NCBI GenBank assembly: GCA_030549495.1
Contig: JAUIRK010000931.1
Span: forward strand, 62,001-126,000
From: Nectonema munidae
Taxonomy: Eukaryota; Nematomorpha; Nectonematoida; Nectonematidae
DNA: 64,000 bases
Direction of reading: 5' to 3'
Shown here: piece after piece, positions 1 to 12,361 of the stretch
Layout of the letters: each line of letters opens with the position of its first letter
How positions within the stretch are numbered: the stretch's first letter is position 1
Notes under the pieces: generated by a model
The model's input: only the letters and a program-made list of their open reading frames with translations
Told to the model about the DNA's origin: nothing
The model's database searches: none
Made by a program: the position numbers and the translations under genes

Positions 1-36
1 CCCACAAAAAAAAATGGGTAGAGGGGGGTTAAAATG

Positions 37-505
37 TTCTATTGGTTTGTATTTGTAATTTAAATTCTTTCTTGCATTGTCTTCAAAAAGATTTTTAAAT
101 TATTGTCTATAACCTTTTTATCTAAGATAAAACAATACGATTCATAAATGAATTTATCCTAAAAAAATTTCCAAAACTAATTGGTTTAAAAAAATTTTCC
201 TAAAAACTTTCTACTCATAAACTGAGCTTTGCTCCTTTACAACTAAATTTAACATAAAATAAAAAGTTCATTCTTTAATTTTAGTGATTTTTTCAGACCT
301 TTTCTATGGGTTGCAAAAATACAAAGCTTGGATCAGTGTCGCGTTTTGGCAATGTTGCACACTAAAAAGAGTGCCTATGCATTTATTTTTTAATCTAACA
401 TATATGAAAATAACTATTTATGAAATTGGAGTGGGAGTCGGAACACTATTACGACTCTGACTGCTCAAAAGTTTCGACTCCACCGACTCTGACTGCACAA
501 CCCTG
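37..505. repeat. non-autonomous hAT-like repeat, copy A
   Basis: This dispersed repeat is shared with 61738-62082. Both copies contain the block beginning TATTGGTTTGTATTTG, a run ending ATAACCTTTTTATCTAA, and a terminus rich in CGACTCCACCGACTC that finishes in CCCTG. Read inward, the end is CAGGG followed by GTCGGAGTC-like steps, as in many hAT-type non-autonomous elements. Only this end is seen here; the other end is either outside the window or lost. The target-site duplication was not identified. Related ends occur at 12362, 20512 and about 43142. Confidence 0.55.
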
Positions 506-3045
506 CTTCTTGTCCAGATTCACCTTAGCTGTGATACGCACACAAAATTGCGTGCGTTGATTAAGACAAGATCTATGTATATATTTCTTTATGTTCATAC
601 CATTTTTACCTTAAGTGCGACTTTTTCACCTTGAACAAATCTTCTATTTATTATGTTTAAGTTGGAGAAAGTTGGAGTTTAAAATAAAATTATAAAATTT
701 TTTTAAATAACAGTTTTATATTTCCAAATATTTTTGCAAACTTAGCTTTGATCTTAGTGGGATTTAACTTTAATTTAAACTTTAAAAGCTTAAATATTCT
801 CTACTTAAAGTAAAAAAATGAAAAAGGATGCATTTAAAATGAAAAATCTTTTCATTTATATAAGCTCGCCAAAATGTTTAAAAATAGATAGATATAAATG
901 AAACATCATTTTTTATAATAACTATCTTATATAAAGCGTTACAAAATATTTTGACTAAGACAGACCTGGAGTTAAATGCGCGCATTTTTTTTTGCTATTT
1001 TTTTTTGCAATAATTCAGAATAATTTCAATTTACAAAATAAGGATAAATAAATAGGTAAAAATATTTAAAAAATTTAAATCACACTCTTAATTATAAAAT
1101 GGCTGCTCAAAAAAAACAAATACCTTTCGCAATTTGTTACCTGAGCTGCATAGACGTAACCAAAAGCGCAGTCCCTCTCCCCTCCCCTCCTAACAAAATG
1201 CGGGCACTTGAGGACATTTTTAATGCCTAAAAAATATTTATGAATAATAATCAAAGAAGAATACAGTTGAATTCAACCAATTCCGCTCCAATTTTAACTT
1301 AATTAATTACTACCATTAATGAGGTAGTTACGTCTCTGCTGCGTCTTTCTCTATTTTTACTCTCAAATCGTACATCTCATTATTTTCAAACTATATAGTT
1401 TATTGAATAAATCAGAATTAAATTTAAATTTTATGCATGTGCAATGCATGTATGAGCTGCTCTTACAAAATTGCGAGTTAAAAGTGCTAAAATGAATGAT
1501 TATTATTATTTGCAGCCACATTCTTAGAGCTCCCCTAGAATTATTTCCAAGCTTAAAAATGACGGTTTATCAAGCTAAGATTTGATCTCGCTAGAAATGC
1601 ACGTGCCTTTTTGTTGTACATTGTTATATTTAAAAAATGGGTCATGCATACACTGTATTTTCAAATACAAGTTAAACAGAAGAAACACCCCACCTCTCTC
1701 ACTATATCAATCACAATGTGAATGAGATAAGTTTGTTGTAATCTTTGCAATTCATCTATTTCCACGATCAAAATTCTAAGAAAGATTAGAGGCAAATCAG
1801 GGGCGCACATCCGGGGGGGGGGGGCTTTTTCAAACTATATAAATATTAAGATATTCATATAAAGATTATTGTTAAATGAAAGTTGCTCCTGTTACCCAAA
1901 ATGAATATAATACATCCATTTATATATTTTAATGCGTTGTTTCTGGAGGGAAAAATTTTTCCTCCACCCGTTTTATAAATTTCATTAATTACAAAGATAT
2001 TAAGAACTGTTGAAAACGTTGAAGACAAATAATAATTCATCTAAGTTGAAATATTGAAAATTTGCACCTTCTCCCCCTCCCCTAAATAATGAAAGCTTTT
2101 ATTAAAAATTCCGCCTCTCTTTATATTCAGTGAAGCCAAAAATGACGTATTTAAACATATTTTGTTGATACCATTCAACATAAGTTTCGAATGGAGAAGA
2201 ATTTTGAGGACTAATTGTCTCCTTTCTTTCCAATTGAATTTCGTATATTTAAAACAGGACATTGGTGTCTCGTCTCACAGGTCCTCAAAGGGATTAAATG
2301 CACGTGGTATTTTAAATATTTTGTAGATAATATTCACACAATGAAAAAATGGGAATTAGGAAGAATAGAAGAATGAAATAATATAAGCTTAAAAAATCAT
2401 TTCTCCGAAATAAAATGCTACAATACTTCGTATATTCGCTATATCTGGAACTCAAGTTGCTGGTATTTACATTATATATTTCGCCTGAAGGAATGGGCTA
2501 GATTGGAATAAACTATTATTATTATTATTCAAAATTTTTATCCAATGAGATCAAAGAGTTTGCGTACTCCGCCCTCCAGTGACAAAAAGAGCACAACTTT
2601 TAAATATATTATGATATGTGTAGATTAAAATACTTACTTGCGTTTAGGTAGAAAAAAGGAATACAAAAACTTGTCAAAAATAAAAACTCACACCTCATTT
2701 ATAATTTTAAAATTCTTGAAAGAATCTTCAGGCATGTAGCATTAATATTCTAAAAAATGGAAAAAACGCCATTATTCTCATATATATAAAACAAAATCTA
2801 GCTACTTTCAATAAAATTCAGTGAAAAAGTGAAGAAAAACCTATCAGTTTAAGACCTAAGCACCAGAATTTTGGAGACTAATCGTCTGCTTTCTTTTTCG
2901 ATGGAATAACACAATAAAAATACATAAAGTAATACACTAACATTTATATATGTAAATTCACAATATTTATGCCATATTTAAAAAATATTTGACTTTTCTT
3001 AGAAATCTACTACTGATGATGTCTACAGTAAATCTGTGAGCAGGG
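506..3045. other. AT-rich stretch, no gene recognised
   Basis: No coding region is supported; the small ORFs here are AT-rich and have no family signature. Two things stand out. A possible inverted pair (GACGTAAC at about 1153, GTTACGTC at about 1327) could be the ends of a ~190-bp MITE, but no target duplication was found. At 1799, CAGGGGCGCACATCC followed by a G-run looks like the end of a MITE; a matching end (ATGTGCGCCCC) occurs far away at about 9157 and is not clearly the same copy. Confidence 0.4.
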
Positions 3046-3306
3046 CTATGCTGTTGTAGTGAGAAGCATTTGACTGAGTATCGATCGCTCTTGATAAACT
3101 GCAGGGAGCTGAAAAATCCCTAACCAGCTATTGTTAAATAAGTCTGAGTTGTAGTTTGAACTTTGAACATCATCACTCTCAGAAATGTCACTATCTTCAT
3201 AATATACTGCTGTAAATTGTGCTCTGAGGAAGAAAAAGAGTTCTGAGAAGAGGAAGTCTCTCTCGATAGATGGGTTGATATTTGCGTATCCTGCTGTTGT
3301 CATCAT
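3046..3306 (-). CDS. unrecognised 86-aa ORF
   Basis: This open frame starts with two methionines and has a central acidic, serine-rich stretch (roughly residues 38-58) resembling the low-complexity acidic N-termini of many piggyBac transposases. No catalytic motif, zinc finger, signal peptide or membrane segment is visible. No homologous downstream frame was recognised on the same strand. Base composition is less AT-rich than the flanks, the only positive argument for real coding. It could be an exon of an unidentified gene, a transposon remnant or chance. Confidence 0.15.
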   Translation of the reverse strand: MMTTAGYANINPSIERDFLFSELFFFLRAQFTAVYYEDSDISESDDVQSSNYNSDLFNNSWLGIFQLPAVYQERSILSQMLLTTTA

Positions 3307-4001
3307 TGTTCAAATTACTTATCACTGTCAATTAACAATAGAAAAGCCCCATGGGATCGCATAGAGGCTATAACTTTTTTCAAAAGATTTTCTTTCTTTA
3401 GAAAGAGACATTTTCAAGGTGCAATGTTTTGAGACATAAAATATTTTTGAGCATTTAGGTTATATTTAATTTAAATTTTATGCATTAAGATAATTCAATC
3501 TCTAAATAAAGTCTAAAAATAAATATGCTTAGATTTCTGTTACTTATAATACATAAAATACTGAGTGTTCATTTTTTTAAAGTAATATATAGCTTTGTCT
3601 CTATTTTATAGCAACTTTTTTATAATTTTTAAAATTTATTATAAAAGAATTTTTGTCCAATAAACGTACCATCATTAATAACCGACATTATACTTGCAAA
3701 GTAGGCCTTCAATCCCACCATAACTGCGGATAACTACACTAATTTTATCAAGTCAAATTACCTTGTTTGTAATTCTGATTGTATCACCTTCAAGCTCAGT
3801 GGTTTTCAAACTGGAGCACGTGGTGCTCTAGGGCAACCATGTCAAACATGCGGCCCACACAGACGATTTCAAGCAAGGATAGATTAAACATTTCCACTAC
3901 TTTTTAGACACTCCTCTTACATTGCATACACTTTTGCATCTCTCGCCTTATAAGCAACATATATTATTTTTTACTATTGTTTATTTTTTATTAAATTGAC
4001 T

Positions 4002-4118
4002 TTAACCCATTTAAGACCAAGCAAAAAAAAAAAAAACGATATATGTTTAAAGATTGAAAAAGAGAAAGATGAAATTACTTATGTTCCAAAATAGGAACAT
4101 TGGTCGTAAATGGGTTAA
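4002..4118. mobile_element. TTAA-flanked MITE, copy 1
   Basis: TTAA at 4002-4005 is followed by CCCATTTA, and TAAATGGG precedes TTAA at 4115-4118, giving inverted ends with a TTAA target. Just inside the right end is a 20-bp near-palindrome, ATGTTCCAAAATAGGAACAT. A second copy in the opposite orientation lies at 57688-57815. The TTAA target and short ends suggest mobilisation by a piggyBac-type or other TTAA-specific transposase. Confidence 0.7.
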
Positions 4119-4259
4119 ACTGAAAATATGAATCCGGGTATTAGTGTGCAGAGTCAGGTTCTTTGTTTTATTCTGCTTTTATCAATATTATAAATATTTT
4201 TCGTCGTGTTGTTTTTTTAATTTATTTTTTAATTTTTTAGATTGCACATAGTCTTTAAA

Positions 4260-6040
4260 ATGGCTAATACTCCTCCGACTAGGAAAAAAGAAAGGTAAAC
4301 GAAGAAGGGCGAGTGTTTCAAGACTATTTTTTTTATTTTTGCACAGAAATGAATGGAAAGATACATTGTTTAATTTGCAATAACCACATTTGTACTCCGA
4401 AAGCTTACAACTTGAAAATACATTATGAGACGAACCATCTATCTTACGATAAATATGAACGCCCAATGCATGTTCAAAGCTCAAGGAATTGAAAGTTAAC
4501 TTGATACGGCAACAGACACTTTTTACAAAAATTCAGAAAGAGAATGTCGCTTTACTGCAAGTTATGAACTCAGCCGAATGATAGCGACGAATGGGAAATC
4601 CTACACTGAAGGAGATTTTGTAAGACAATGTCTTGTGAAAAAGGCCGAAATTATCTGTCCAGAAAAAGCACACTTGTTTAAAGATATATCACTAACCAGG
4701 AACCAGGAAGGTTGAAAAGCAAATCATTAAAATTTGAACATTTTTCTATTGTCATTGATGAGACTGTTGATATTACTGGTATAGCACAGCTTGCAATTTT
4801 CATGAGGGCCTGTGACAACAAATTTGACATGTATGAAGAGCTGATTGAGCTGATCCCTATGCATGACACTACAACAAGCCAAGTCATCTTTGAGAAAATC
4901 GAAAAAGTTTTGGATGAGTATCATTTCAATTTAAGCAAGCAGACTTGTATGATTGTCTATAGACGGTGCAGCAAATATGATTGGCAGGCATAATGGTGTT
5001 GTTGCCAAGTTACAAGCAAAAATAAAAATTTACATCCAGATTTGTCGGTTACACATTTTCACTGTATTATTCATCAACAAAATCTATGTTCAAAGATTTT
5101 AAAATTAGATCATGTGCTTTGTTTGGTCACAAACACAGTGAACTATATCAGAGGCCGTTCTCTCAACCAGCGTCAATTAAACCAGTTATTGGAGGATATG
5201 GCTAATCATTTCATCGATGTTCCATTCTATACAGATGTGCGTTGGTTGTTATTGAAAAGATTTTATTTATAACGCAAGAAATAATCACATTTTTGGAAAT
5301 GAAGGTTCGAAATACCGATAAAATAAAAGATGAAAGTTGGCTCCCGGATCTAGCTTTTGCTGTGGACATCACAGCACAATTAAACGATCTCAATTTGAAA
5401 ATACAAGGTAAAAACAAGCACATTACTCAGTTGTATGATGACATTAAATGCTTCATTACAAAGTTGAGTTTATGGAAGTCACAAGTCTCAAATCAAAATT
5501 TAGTCAATTAACTACAGAAAAACAGCATTAATACTAAGTCTGTACTAAGCTTTGCTAAGTATAACAGTCACCTGGAATTGTTGTCAACGGAGTTTCAAAA
5601 AAGATTTCGTAATTTCTCATCTTTTGAACATCCATTTGCACTATTCTCCGCGCCTTTTACTTTTGATGTTACTAAGGCAGAAGTGAACATTCAAATGGGA
5701 CTTTTAGAAATGCAGTCGGATTCTTCACTCAGAGCAAAGTATTTTGAAGTAGGAATACCTGTTTTCTTTTCATACCTTCCGGTAAAGTTTACAAATCTTA
5801 GAAAGTTTTCAACACTTATCTTAGCAATGTTTCGTTCGACCTATTTGTGTGAACAGTTATTTTCCTTCATGAAATCAACAAAAACTTCTTAGATAACTTG
5901 GTTGACTGATTTTCACTTATCATCTGTTATAAAAGTTGGAACTGCACAGAAATTTCAGCCAGACATAGCAAAGATTGTCAAGAAAAAGAGGTGTCAAGCC
6001 TCGGGACAAGAACATGAAAAGTGTTTGAATAATCTTTAAT
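4260..6040 (+). pseudogene. hAT transposase relic (GTF2IRD2-like)
   Basis: Fragments in at least two frames follow the order expected for a GTF2IRD2/ZBED-type hAT transposase. First comes a BED zinc finger, then YELSRMIATNGKSYTEGDF (the conserved block before the catalytic core), then the IDETVDIT catalytic-region block. After that come HFHCIIHQQNLC, a TDVRW block (HTEVRW in the family), and the C-terminal hAT dimerisation segment. The longest open pieces are 4712-4993, 5042-5272, 5242-5511 and 5578-5892. Frame changes and stops between them mean no protein is likely to be made. Confidence 0.7.
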
Positions 6041-8120
6041 AAATGTTTATTTTGAACTATTGTAATTTATGTTCATTTCATTTGTAGTTCATTCAAATAC
6101 ATGTGGGCCATGTATGTTCCCTCATAAACATTTTTATATTAAAAGAAAGAACAGATTTATATCTCTTAAATATTCTGCATATTGAACAACTTTAAATATA
6201 ATTGAGGAGTGCGGCCCTCATAAGAACACAAACTCCCTCCTTTGGCGCTTGCGGGACTCCGAGTTTGACATGCCTGGTGTAGGGGATCGCGAAGCACTTC
6301 TATGGAGTTGAGAAGGGGTGATTGAGTGGATCGTTTTGCCCAACACATTGCACCCATATTTGTGATTTTTGAGAATAAGTCACATTTAAAAAAATTAATA
6401 ATTTAGTTATTGAATTGAGTAGTATTTTTATTTTTATTGCTTTTAAGGCCAAATTTTATAGATGTAAATGTACATTTTTCTTAATGGCTTAAAAATGAAA
6501 TATAACGACTCACACTTAACATTTGGTTTTACTACATTAACGTCTGGTGGGAAGAGGAACCTAAGTGTCTGTTGTGTTTAAAATGTTAGAATCCACTTTT
6601 CTAAAGACCGGCAAGTGAAGCTCGCACTAGAAATGAAGCATTCGAGTTCAGTATACAAAGCTACTGACAATTTTAAACGTCAAGCTGAACGATTGCACAA
6701 AGTCAGGTTTGATAACATAGGAATGTTTTTGCAAAATATAAGTGTGATTTGAAAGCCTTCTATAGTTTCAAAAAAATAACTTATCAAAAAGTTCCACAAC
6801 GAACAGTTAATATTACATTGCTGCAAAGATATCATATTGAATGTGCTAAGAAGTTCTGAACTTGTAAAGTTAAAGCATATTTTCCCATCAAACGATACCG
6901 TTATAAGACTAATAGGAGAGATGTATGATGACATGGTATTAGAGGTGGTCTTATTAATTCGAAATTCGATTTTCAGCTTTTTTGCAATTAAGAGCTTAAT
7001 GAAACGACGGATGCTACAAACTTAGCTCAGCCCTGAGTTTACGTACAATATGTATATGGCCTGCACCTGGTAAACAATTTTTTGTTTTGCGAAACTCTTA
7101 GCAGCAGAAGGTGGGTAATTTTTAAAAGCACAAACCAGAACATCCTATTGGAGTGTGTACTTAATGTGCTCTAGCAATTTCTTGTTGTTTTACTTTTTAG
7201 ACTCTGATTAAGCAAAAATCTCCAGATGCAATTGGTACCTACTGCGCTATTTATCTCCAAGCCTTAATAATGAAAACCATATCAGATGGGTTGAAAAATG
7301 TTCTCAATGAAGTCATTAACAGCGCATTTAATTAAAGCAAATGCCTCTTGTTTGTTTTCAGTTATGCAAAGAAAATGATTTCGAATAACACTTTCTACAC
7401 TCAAACGTGAGATACCTTTTCAAAGGAAAAGTTTTAAAGTGATACAATAAAAAGAAATTCAGCAATTTCTGCAAAGCAAACTAGACACGCAATTAGAATT
7501 TTCGGATGTCCGTTTTTGTATATTCCTATCATTTTGGGTGAAAATATTTGAATTTATGAATTCCCAAGCTGCAAAGAAAAGAGATCACAGTGCTCCATTG
7601 TCATAAAAAAAATTGACATCTTTTGTAATGAAGCTAAAATTATGGAATTCTTAGACAAGAAAAATTTTGCCCTATTTTAGGAAATGTCCTGGAGGCAATG
7701 AAACACCATGTTGCATATCTTAGCCAAGAAATTTCTCTTTATTTTCATAACTTACAAAAATTTGAAAAATACAATCAATTTATCAAAAACCGGTTTATAA
7801 TCTCGATTAGTAATCAGGCCTCTAAAGGTTTCTTAATTCAAAAACACTTTATTGATTTGTTCAATGATTGAGGTAGTGCAAAATGTGTTTTTTATGAAAT
7901 GTCTTAAAGGGATTTTTCGATTGAAAGTGGATAGTCCTGTGTGGATGTGCAAAGATAGGTTTGGAAGTTCTGATTCGATTTGCCAGTATATATGAGTGTC
8001 AGAAAGGAAATAAAACCAAATCCCGAAACAGATTGGGAGTGAATAATGATATCAGAGTTGCATTGGCTAAAACAGAGTCAATAGCAGACAAACTGGTTTA
8101 GACAAAGCAGATGCATCTAT

Positions 8121-9205
8121 TTAACATTAATTAGATTATTCAGACAATGTTTGAATTAACAACTGTATCATTTTTAATACAGTAGTTTATATGTTAATTT
8201 ATTTTTTACAGAACAGAATTTTTAGTTGAGCCGATTCTAGTTCGAAAGTTTAAAATGTCATTGTCTTCTAAAGACCATATGAAAAGGGTTGTATTAGAGG
8301 ACTCATTGATAATACGGTAAGACATCATTTATCCGACAGTATATTATTCGACAACCCCACTATAAAATGCAATATTAATTAAGAATTAAAAAGTTTTTCT
8401 CAGCCTCTCATCTAACTAATTGTCAACAAGCCTGGTTCATAACAAATGAATTGGTTAGGTGGATTGATTACTCTGTATATTTAGCAACTAATTGTTATCA
8501 AGCTTGATTAATAACACTGAAAAGCAAAGAATCATTTTATATAATCTTCATATTCTATCTACATGTATATTCAGTTGGTAAAGTAAATTGCTTGAAAATA
8601 TATTTAGGAAATTATTTGTAATTAACAAAAATTTTAAGGAAAGTGTGAAAACATTGCCAACTATTTAAAGCAATCTTGATTAAAAAAACTAAAACATTAA
8701 ATAAAACGAATATCAAAGAATAAAGATGTTATATATTTTATTTCTGAAATAAAAGACTTGATTGTTTAAATTATATTAAGTGGCATTTTTCCTAACTTGT
8801 TTATTCTATTACAATAATTTGACTCTTTCAGTTGCAGTAATCAATAGAGATAAACCTTTTAAGCTTTAAATTATTAAGAAAACTTTGTTATAGAGTTAAG
8901 TTCTATAAAAAATATTTGCCTCGCTGAAAAATGTATAGGCCCTTGTTCAAATTACTGGCTATATTACTACCTCTGATCAAATATAGCTCAAATTTGCATT
9001 ATTATATCAATGAAGTAGAAACTAATAAAAAAAATAGATTTTAAATATTGATTCTAAGACTTAATTAACAAGAAAAGTAATAAAGTTTACTCACAAGCCA
9101 AAAAAATTCTTTCAAATAATATAAAAAAATACATATAATTGAGAAATAGAACCCGCATGTGCGCCCCTTAACTTGTTAGGTACAAAAAAATAGACTTTCA
9201 TAGTC
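8121..9205. other. AT-rich stretch with a Tigger-like terminus
   Basis: No gene is seen. Around 8318-8362, GGTAAGACATCATTTATCC followed by a second TTCGACAACCCC block resembles a pogo/Tigger terminal repeat; the partner end was not found. At about 9157, ATGTGCGCCCC resembles the end noted at 1799 in reverse orientation. Confidence 0.3.
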
Positions 9206-9439
9206 TTACACTTAGTTAGTGCAGTGGGGTATTAAGATAATTTAATCGGTGTACCCCAGTTAACTTAAAACACTTTTTCATTTTCAAAATCTTGAAGTTT
9301 GATTTTTAAGCTTTTGTGTACCTTCTAATTTGATATCTTCCTTGATTTCTATTCAGTTTTTGGCAGGTCGAAAAAGTTTGGTCGTGAGCACTATGTCCTT
9401 ACTTAGTGTGGTAGTTTTTTTTACCTTAATTGGTGCGGT

Positions 9440-10115
9440 GGGGTAAAAAAACCCCAAAGATTTTTGTAAGAATATAGTCAAAAATGAATATAGAATAGTT
9501 CATAAAAAATAAACATATTAAATGCTAAATATTTAAAATTAAATATGCTAAAATTTATATTCGTTTTTGTTTTTTCTTTTTAAATTTAACGCCATCTATT
9601 TTTTATGAATATTTTTGAGCAAATTTCATCACTGTTATTTTGAAACTAATTTTCAAGCTAAAAATAACAAAATAATCACACATGAAGATATGAATTAAAA
9701 TTTTATAAATTAAATTTACAATTTTATAAGGATAAAATGAATCTATTTTTTATCTTTGAAATTTACAAAGAAATATTCCCACAAAGTATGTTTTGATATT
9801 TTTACAAGTAAAACCCTCACATTTTGAGCACGTAATAATTGTCATGTCTCTTTGGGCAAAATTTAAATCTTGAAAACTTGTTGGTTTTTGAAACAGTTGA
9901 AACTTCTGCAGAATCAGTTTCTATAAAAGAAGAAATTAAATCCTTGATATTTTTAGATGCACTTCTACTACTTTTTTTCATTTTCATGCTTATCAAACAT
10001 AATTCTTTACCAAGGTCTAACTTTCTTCACACAAGTTTTGAACAATGATTACTTAGTTTATGTATTACATAAGCTTTAATTCCAGCATTGTTGCATAAAC
10101 CATAAATAATAATAA
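9440..10115. repeat. left arm of a ~650-bp imperfect inverted repeat
   Basis: Reversed, this stretch matches 11745-12345. It covers the transposase C-terminal coding region (GGTTTATGCAACAATGCTGG is shared), the Cys-rich 3' tail region (ACATACTTTGTGG is shared), the 3' non-coding part and the TTAACGCCATCTA subterminal motif. The match is clear by eye but has many substitutions and small indels, so the duplication is not recent. The open frame at 9839-10048 (+) is the antisense shadow of this copied coding segment and not a gene. Confidence 0.75.
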
Positions 10116-10450
10116 CGTTTACTTAGACTTTGAAAATTGTTTCTTGAAATAATCTTCTGATTTCATCAATCACTCAATAATCTTCTAAATTCATTGTTGC
10201 TTAATCGATATTTTATACCTTGAAAACTATTGAAATTTGTGTATGTTTGCGTAACTTATATAAGTTTGAGTATATGAGAATGTATGTAACAGCTGTATTA
10301 TTTCTCAACGCAATCAATTTATTCCTTTGCTTTTTGCTGCATTATTTCCTCAATTTATTTTGTTTCTGCTTTATACTCTGCTAAACCTCGATCTTTTTGT
10401 TGATTTTTTTGTTGTCTATCCAGTTGAACTGTTTTTGATTTTATTCACAA

Positions 10451-12106
10451 ATGGCTTTTATTGATGAAATTAGAGAACTACTCAAGGAAACAACCATTAC
10501 TGAAAAAATCTTGGATTCTTCACATAGTTCCGAGTCTGACTTTGAAGAAGTTTCTTGTCATTTTTCTGATAGTGAAGAATCAAATTTTGATGAATCTGAT
10601 AATAACAAAAATTCTTTTGACACAAGTGCAATCTACTGAACTGACAAGCCGATTTCTACCACGTCTCGAACCCGAAAGCATAATATTGTGACTCATCTTC
10701 CTGGATTGAAAGGCAAAAGTAAAAAAAATTTAACTGTTCTTGAATCTTTCGAACTTTTTTTTTGATAAAGACATGATCAGTATGATTGTAAAAAGTACCA
10801 ATCTTTTTATAGAGACAGTGAAAAAGAAGCTAGTCACTCAAGAGACACACATGTCACAGAAATAAAAACTTTTATAGAAATCTTATTTGTAACAGGAGCG
10901 CTCCATTCTAATGATCTCAATTTCAACGATATTTGGAACAATTTTGGCTTCGGTTGTGATTTTATAAAGAGTGTAATGTTTCACAAAGATTTTTATTTTT
11001 ATGTCGATGTATTAGATTTGATGACAAAAGTCCGAGAAGTGTCAGAAAAAGTTTCGACAAGTTGGCTGCTATTAGATGGTTTTTTGATTGTTACGTAAAA
11101 AATTGTACATCTTTGTATACCCCGCATGAATTTCTTACAGTTGATGAAAGGATTTTCCCCTTCAAAGGTAGATGTGGTTTTAGGATGTATTTTGGATCTG
11201 CAAAACCAAAGAATTATGGCCTTCGTGTTTACGCTTTAATAGACGCATAAACTTTTTATACACTCAATCTAGAAGTTTATGTTGGAAAACAAGTCGGTGT
11301 ACAAAGACTTAGCAATTCACCATCAGATGTTGTAAAGCGATTGATTGCTCCTATTTCAGGAACAGGAAAGAATGTCACCACTGACAATTGGTACACTAGA
11401 TTGATTTGGCACTGGATTTAAAGGCGCAACATAATCTAACATTGGTTGGAACAATAAGAAAAAATAGAAAAGGTGTTCCCAAATATTTTTCAAGTAACAT
11501 GAAAGAAATTTTTTCAAGTAAGTTTTTATTCACAAAAGATTTAACACTGGTGTCATGGATTCCTAAAAAAAATAAAGTTGTAACGCTTCTTTCTACGATG
11601 CATCATGATAAAAGTATTGAAAAAATTGAAAAGAAAAAACCTGAAATTATAAATTTTTACAATGAAACAAAATATGGTTTTGACTTGGTAGACCAATTAT
11701 CATCAAAATATAATGTAGCAAGAAGAACAAGATCGCTAATGTGCATTTTTTATGGTTTATGCAACAATGCTGGAATTAACGCGTATGTAATACATAAACT
11801 AGGTAATCCTTCTTCAAAACTTGTGAGAAGAAAGTTTTTATTAGATCTTGGTAAAGAATTATGTTTGGAAAGCCAAAAAATAAGAAAAAGTAATAGAAGT
11901 GTCTCTAAAAATATCAAGGATTTAATTTCTTCATTTATAGAGACTGATTCTACAGAAGTTTAAACTGTTTCAACATTCAAAAAGTTTTCAAGATGCAAAT
12001 TTTGGGTAAGGAAAGATGACAAAAAAACAAAGATAACGTGCACGAAATGTGAGAGTTTTATTTGTAAAAAACACCAAAACATACTTTGTGGAAATTGTGC
12101 TTTGTA
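10451..12106 (+). pseudogene. piggyBac transposase relic
   Basis: The chosen ATG at 10451 opens an acidic, serine-rich N-terminus (62 aa), as usual for the family. Further pieces are HLPGLKGKSKK and ELFFDKDMISMIV at about 10692-10780, the first catalytic block TVDERIFPFKGRCGFRMY (within 11062-11250; D in VDE), the second block DNWYTR at about 11383-11400, and the third block GFDLVDQL in the 185-aa frame 11406-11963. A Cys-His-rich tail (CTKCESFICKKH...CGNC) ends at about 12106. At least four frame changes or stops interrupt it, so it is not functional as read. All three catalytic aspartates are recognisable. Confidence 0.8.
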
Positions 12107-12345
12107 AATTTCATAAAGATAAAAATGATTAATTGATTTTATGTTAATAAAATTCTAATTTTACTTTTTAAAAAATAGTTTCAAATAACCATGAAGTGTA
12201 CTCAAAAAATATTCCTACAAAAATAGATGGCGTTAAATTTAATAAATAAAACGTTAAACTTTTATAAATTTAATAATTATTAATTTTACATATTTAACAT
12301 TTAGTATGCTTGTTTCTTTACAAACTATTCTATATTGATTTTCCA
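11745..12345. repeat. right arm of the piggyBac inverted repeat
   Basis: This is the original 3' end of the transposase gene plus its 3' non-coding region. It matches 9440-10115 in reverse orientation. The two arms are separated by about 1.6 kb holding most of the transposase, so the single strand could fold into a long imperfect hairpin. Confidence 0.75.
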
Positions 12346-12361
12346 CTAACTAAGTGTTAAG

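Larger units (their letters stand above)
3834..6276 (+). mobile_element. hAT element (GTF2IRD2-like) inserted in the older hAT
   Basis: The inverted ends are CAACCATGTCAAAC at the left and, reversed, CAGGCATGTCAAAC at the right. The flanking 8-mers CTCTAGGG (3826-3833) and GTGTAGGG (6277-6284) match at 6 of 8 positions, an eroded hAT-length target duplication. The inside codes on the + strand for a BED-finger hAT transposase in broken frames. It includes a C2H2-type finger (CLICNNH ... HYETNH at about 4365-4440), the SFVIDETVDIT-type block at about 4740-4780, HCIIHQQNLCSKIL at about 5063-5105, and a C-terminal dimerisation region (YLCEQLFSFMKS) at about 5842-5875. A TTAA MITE is nested in its 5' part. 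Confidence 0.75.
3797..8120 (+). mobile_element. decayed hAT element (ZBED5/FAM200-like), split by a younger insertion
   Basis: The left end at 3797 reads CAGTGGTTTTCAAACTGG, the classic subterminal sequence of Charlie/ZBED-type hATs. After the insertion at 3834-6276 the body resumes with GGGGATCGCGAAGCAC, again typical of these elements. Coding remnants on the + strand run from about 6590 to 7940: a piece with NFKRQAERL (end of the BED finger region), FPSNDTVIRLIGEMYDDM at about 6880-6940 (the SNDTVxRRI block of this family), and GTYCAIYLQALIMKT at about 7231-7280 (the GTHCMIHRQAL block). Many stops and frame changes separate them, so it is old. The right terminus was not found; the end given is approximate. 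Confidence 0.6.
9206..12360 (+). mobile_element. piggyBac element with a duplicated, inverted 3' third
   Basis: The right end, read inward, is TTAA CACTTAGTTAGTG (TTAA at 12357-12360). The left end carries the same CACTTAGTTAGTG at 9209-9221, preceded by TTA. Both arms share ATATAGAATAGTT and, further in, TTAACGCCATCTA (9586-9598 and, inverted, 12224-12236). Unusually, the left arm also contains an inverted copy of the transposase 3' coding region (see 9440-10115). About 235 bp just inside the left tip have no counterpart on the right and contain two copies of a GTGSGGTGGGGTA-like motif. Confidence 0.8.

Noticed and set aside
1148-1341. Possible MITE with GACGTAAC / GTTACGTC ends
   Set aside because: The inverted match is short and imperfect, and no target-site duplication was found.
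9839-10048. 69-aa + strand ORF
   Set aside because: It is the antisense of the inverted copy of the piggyBac transposase C-terminus.
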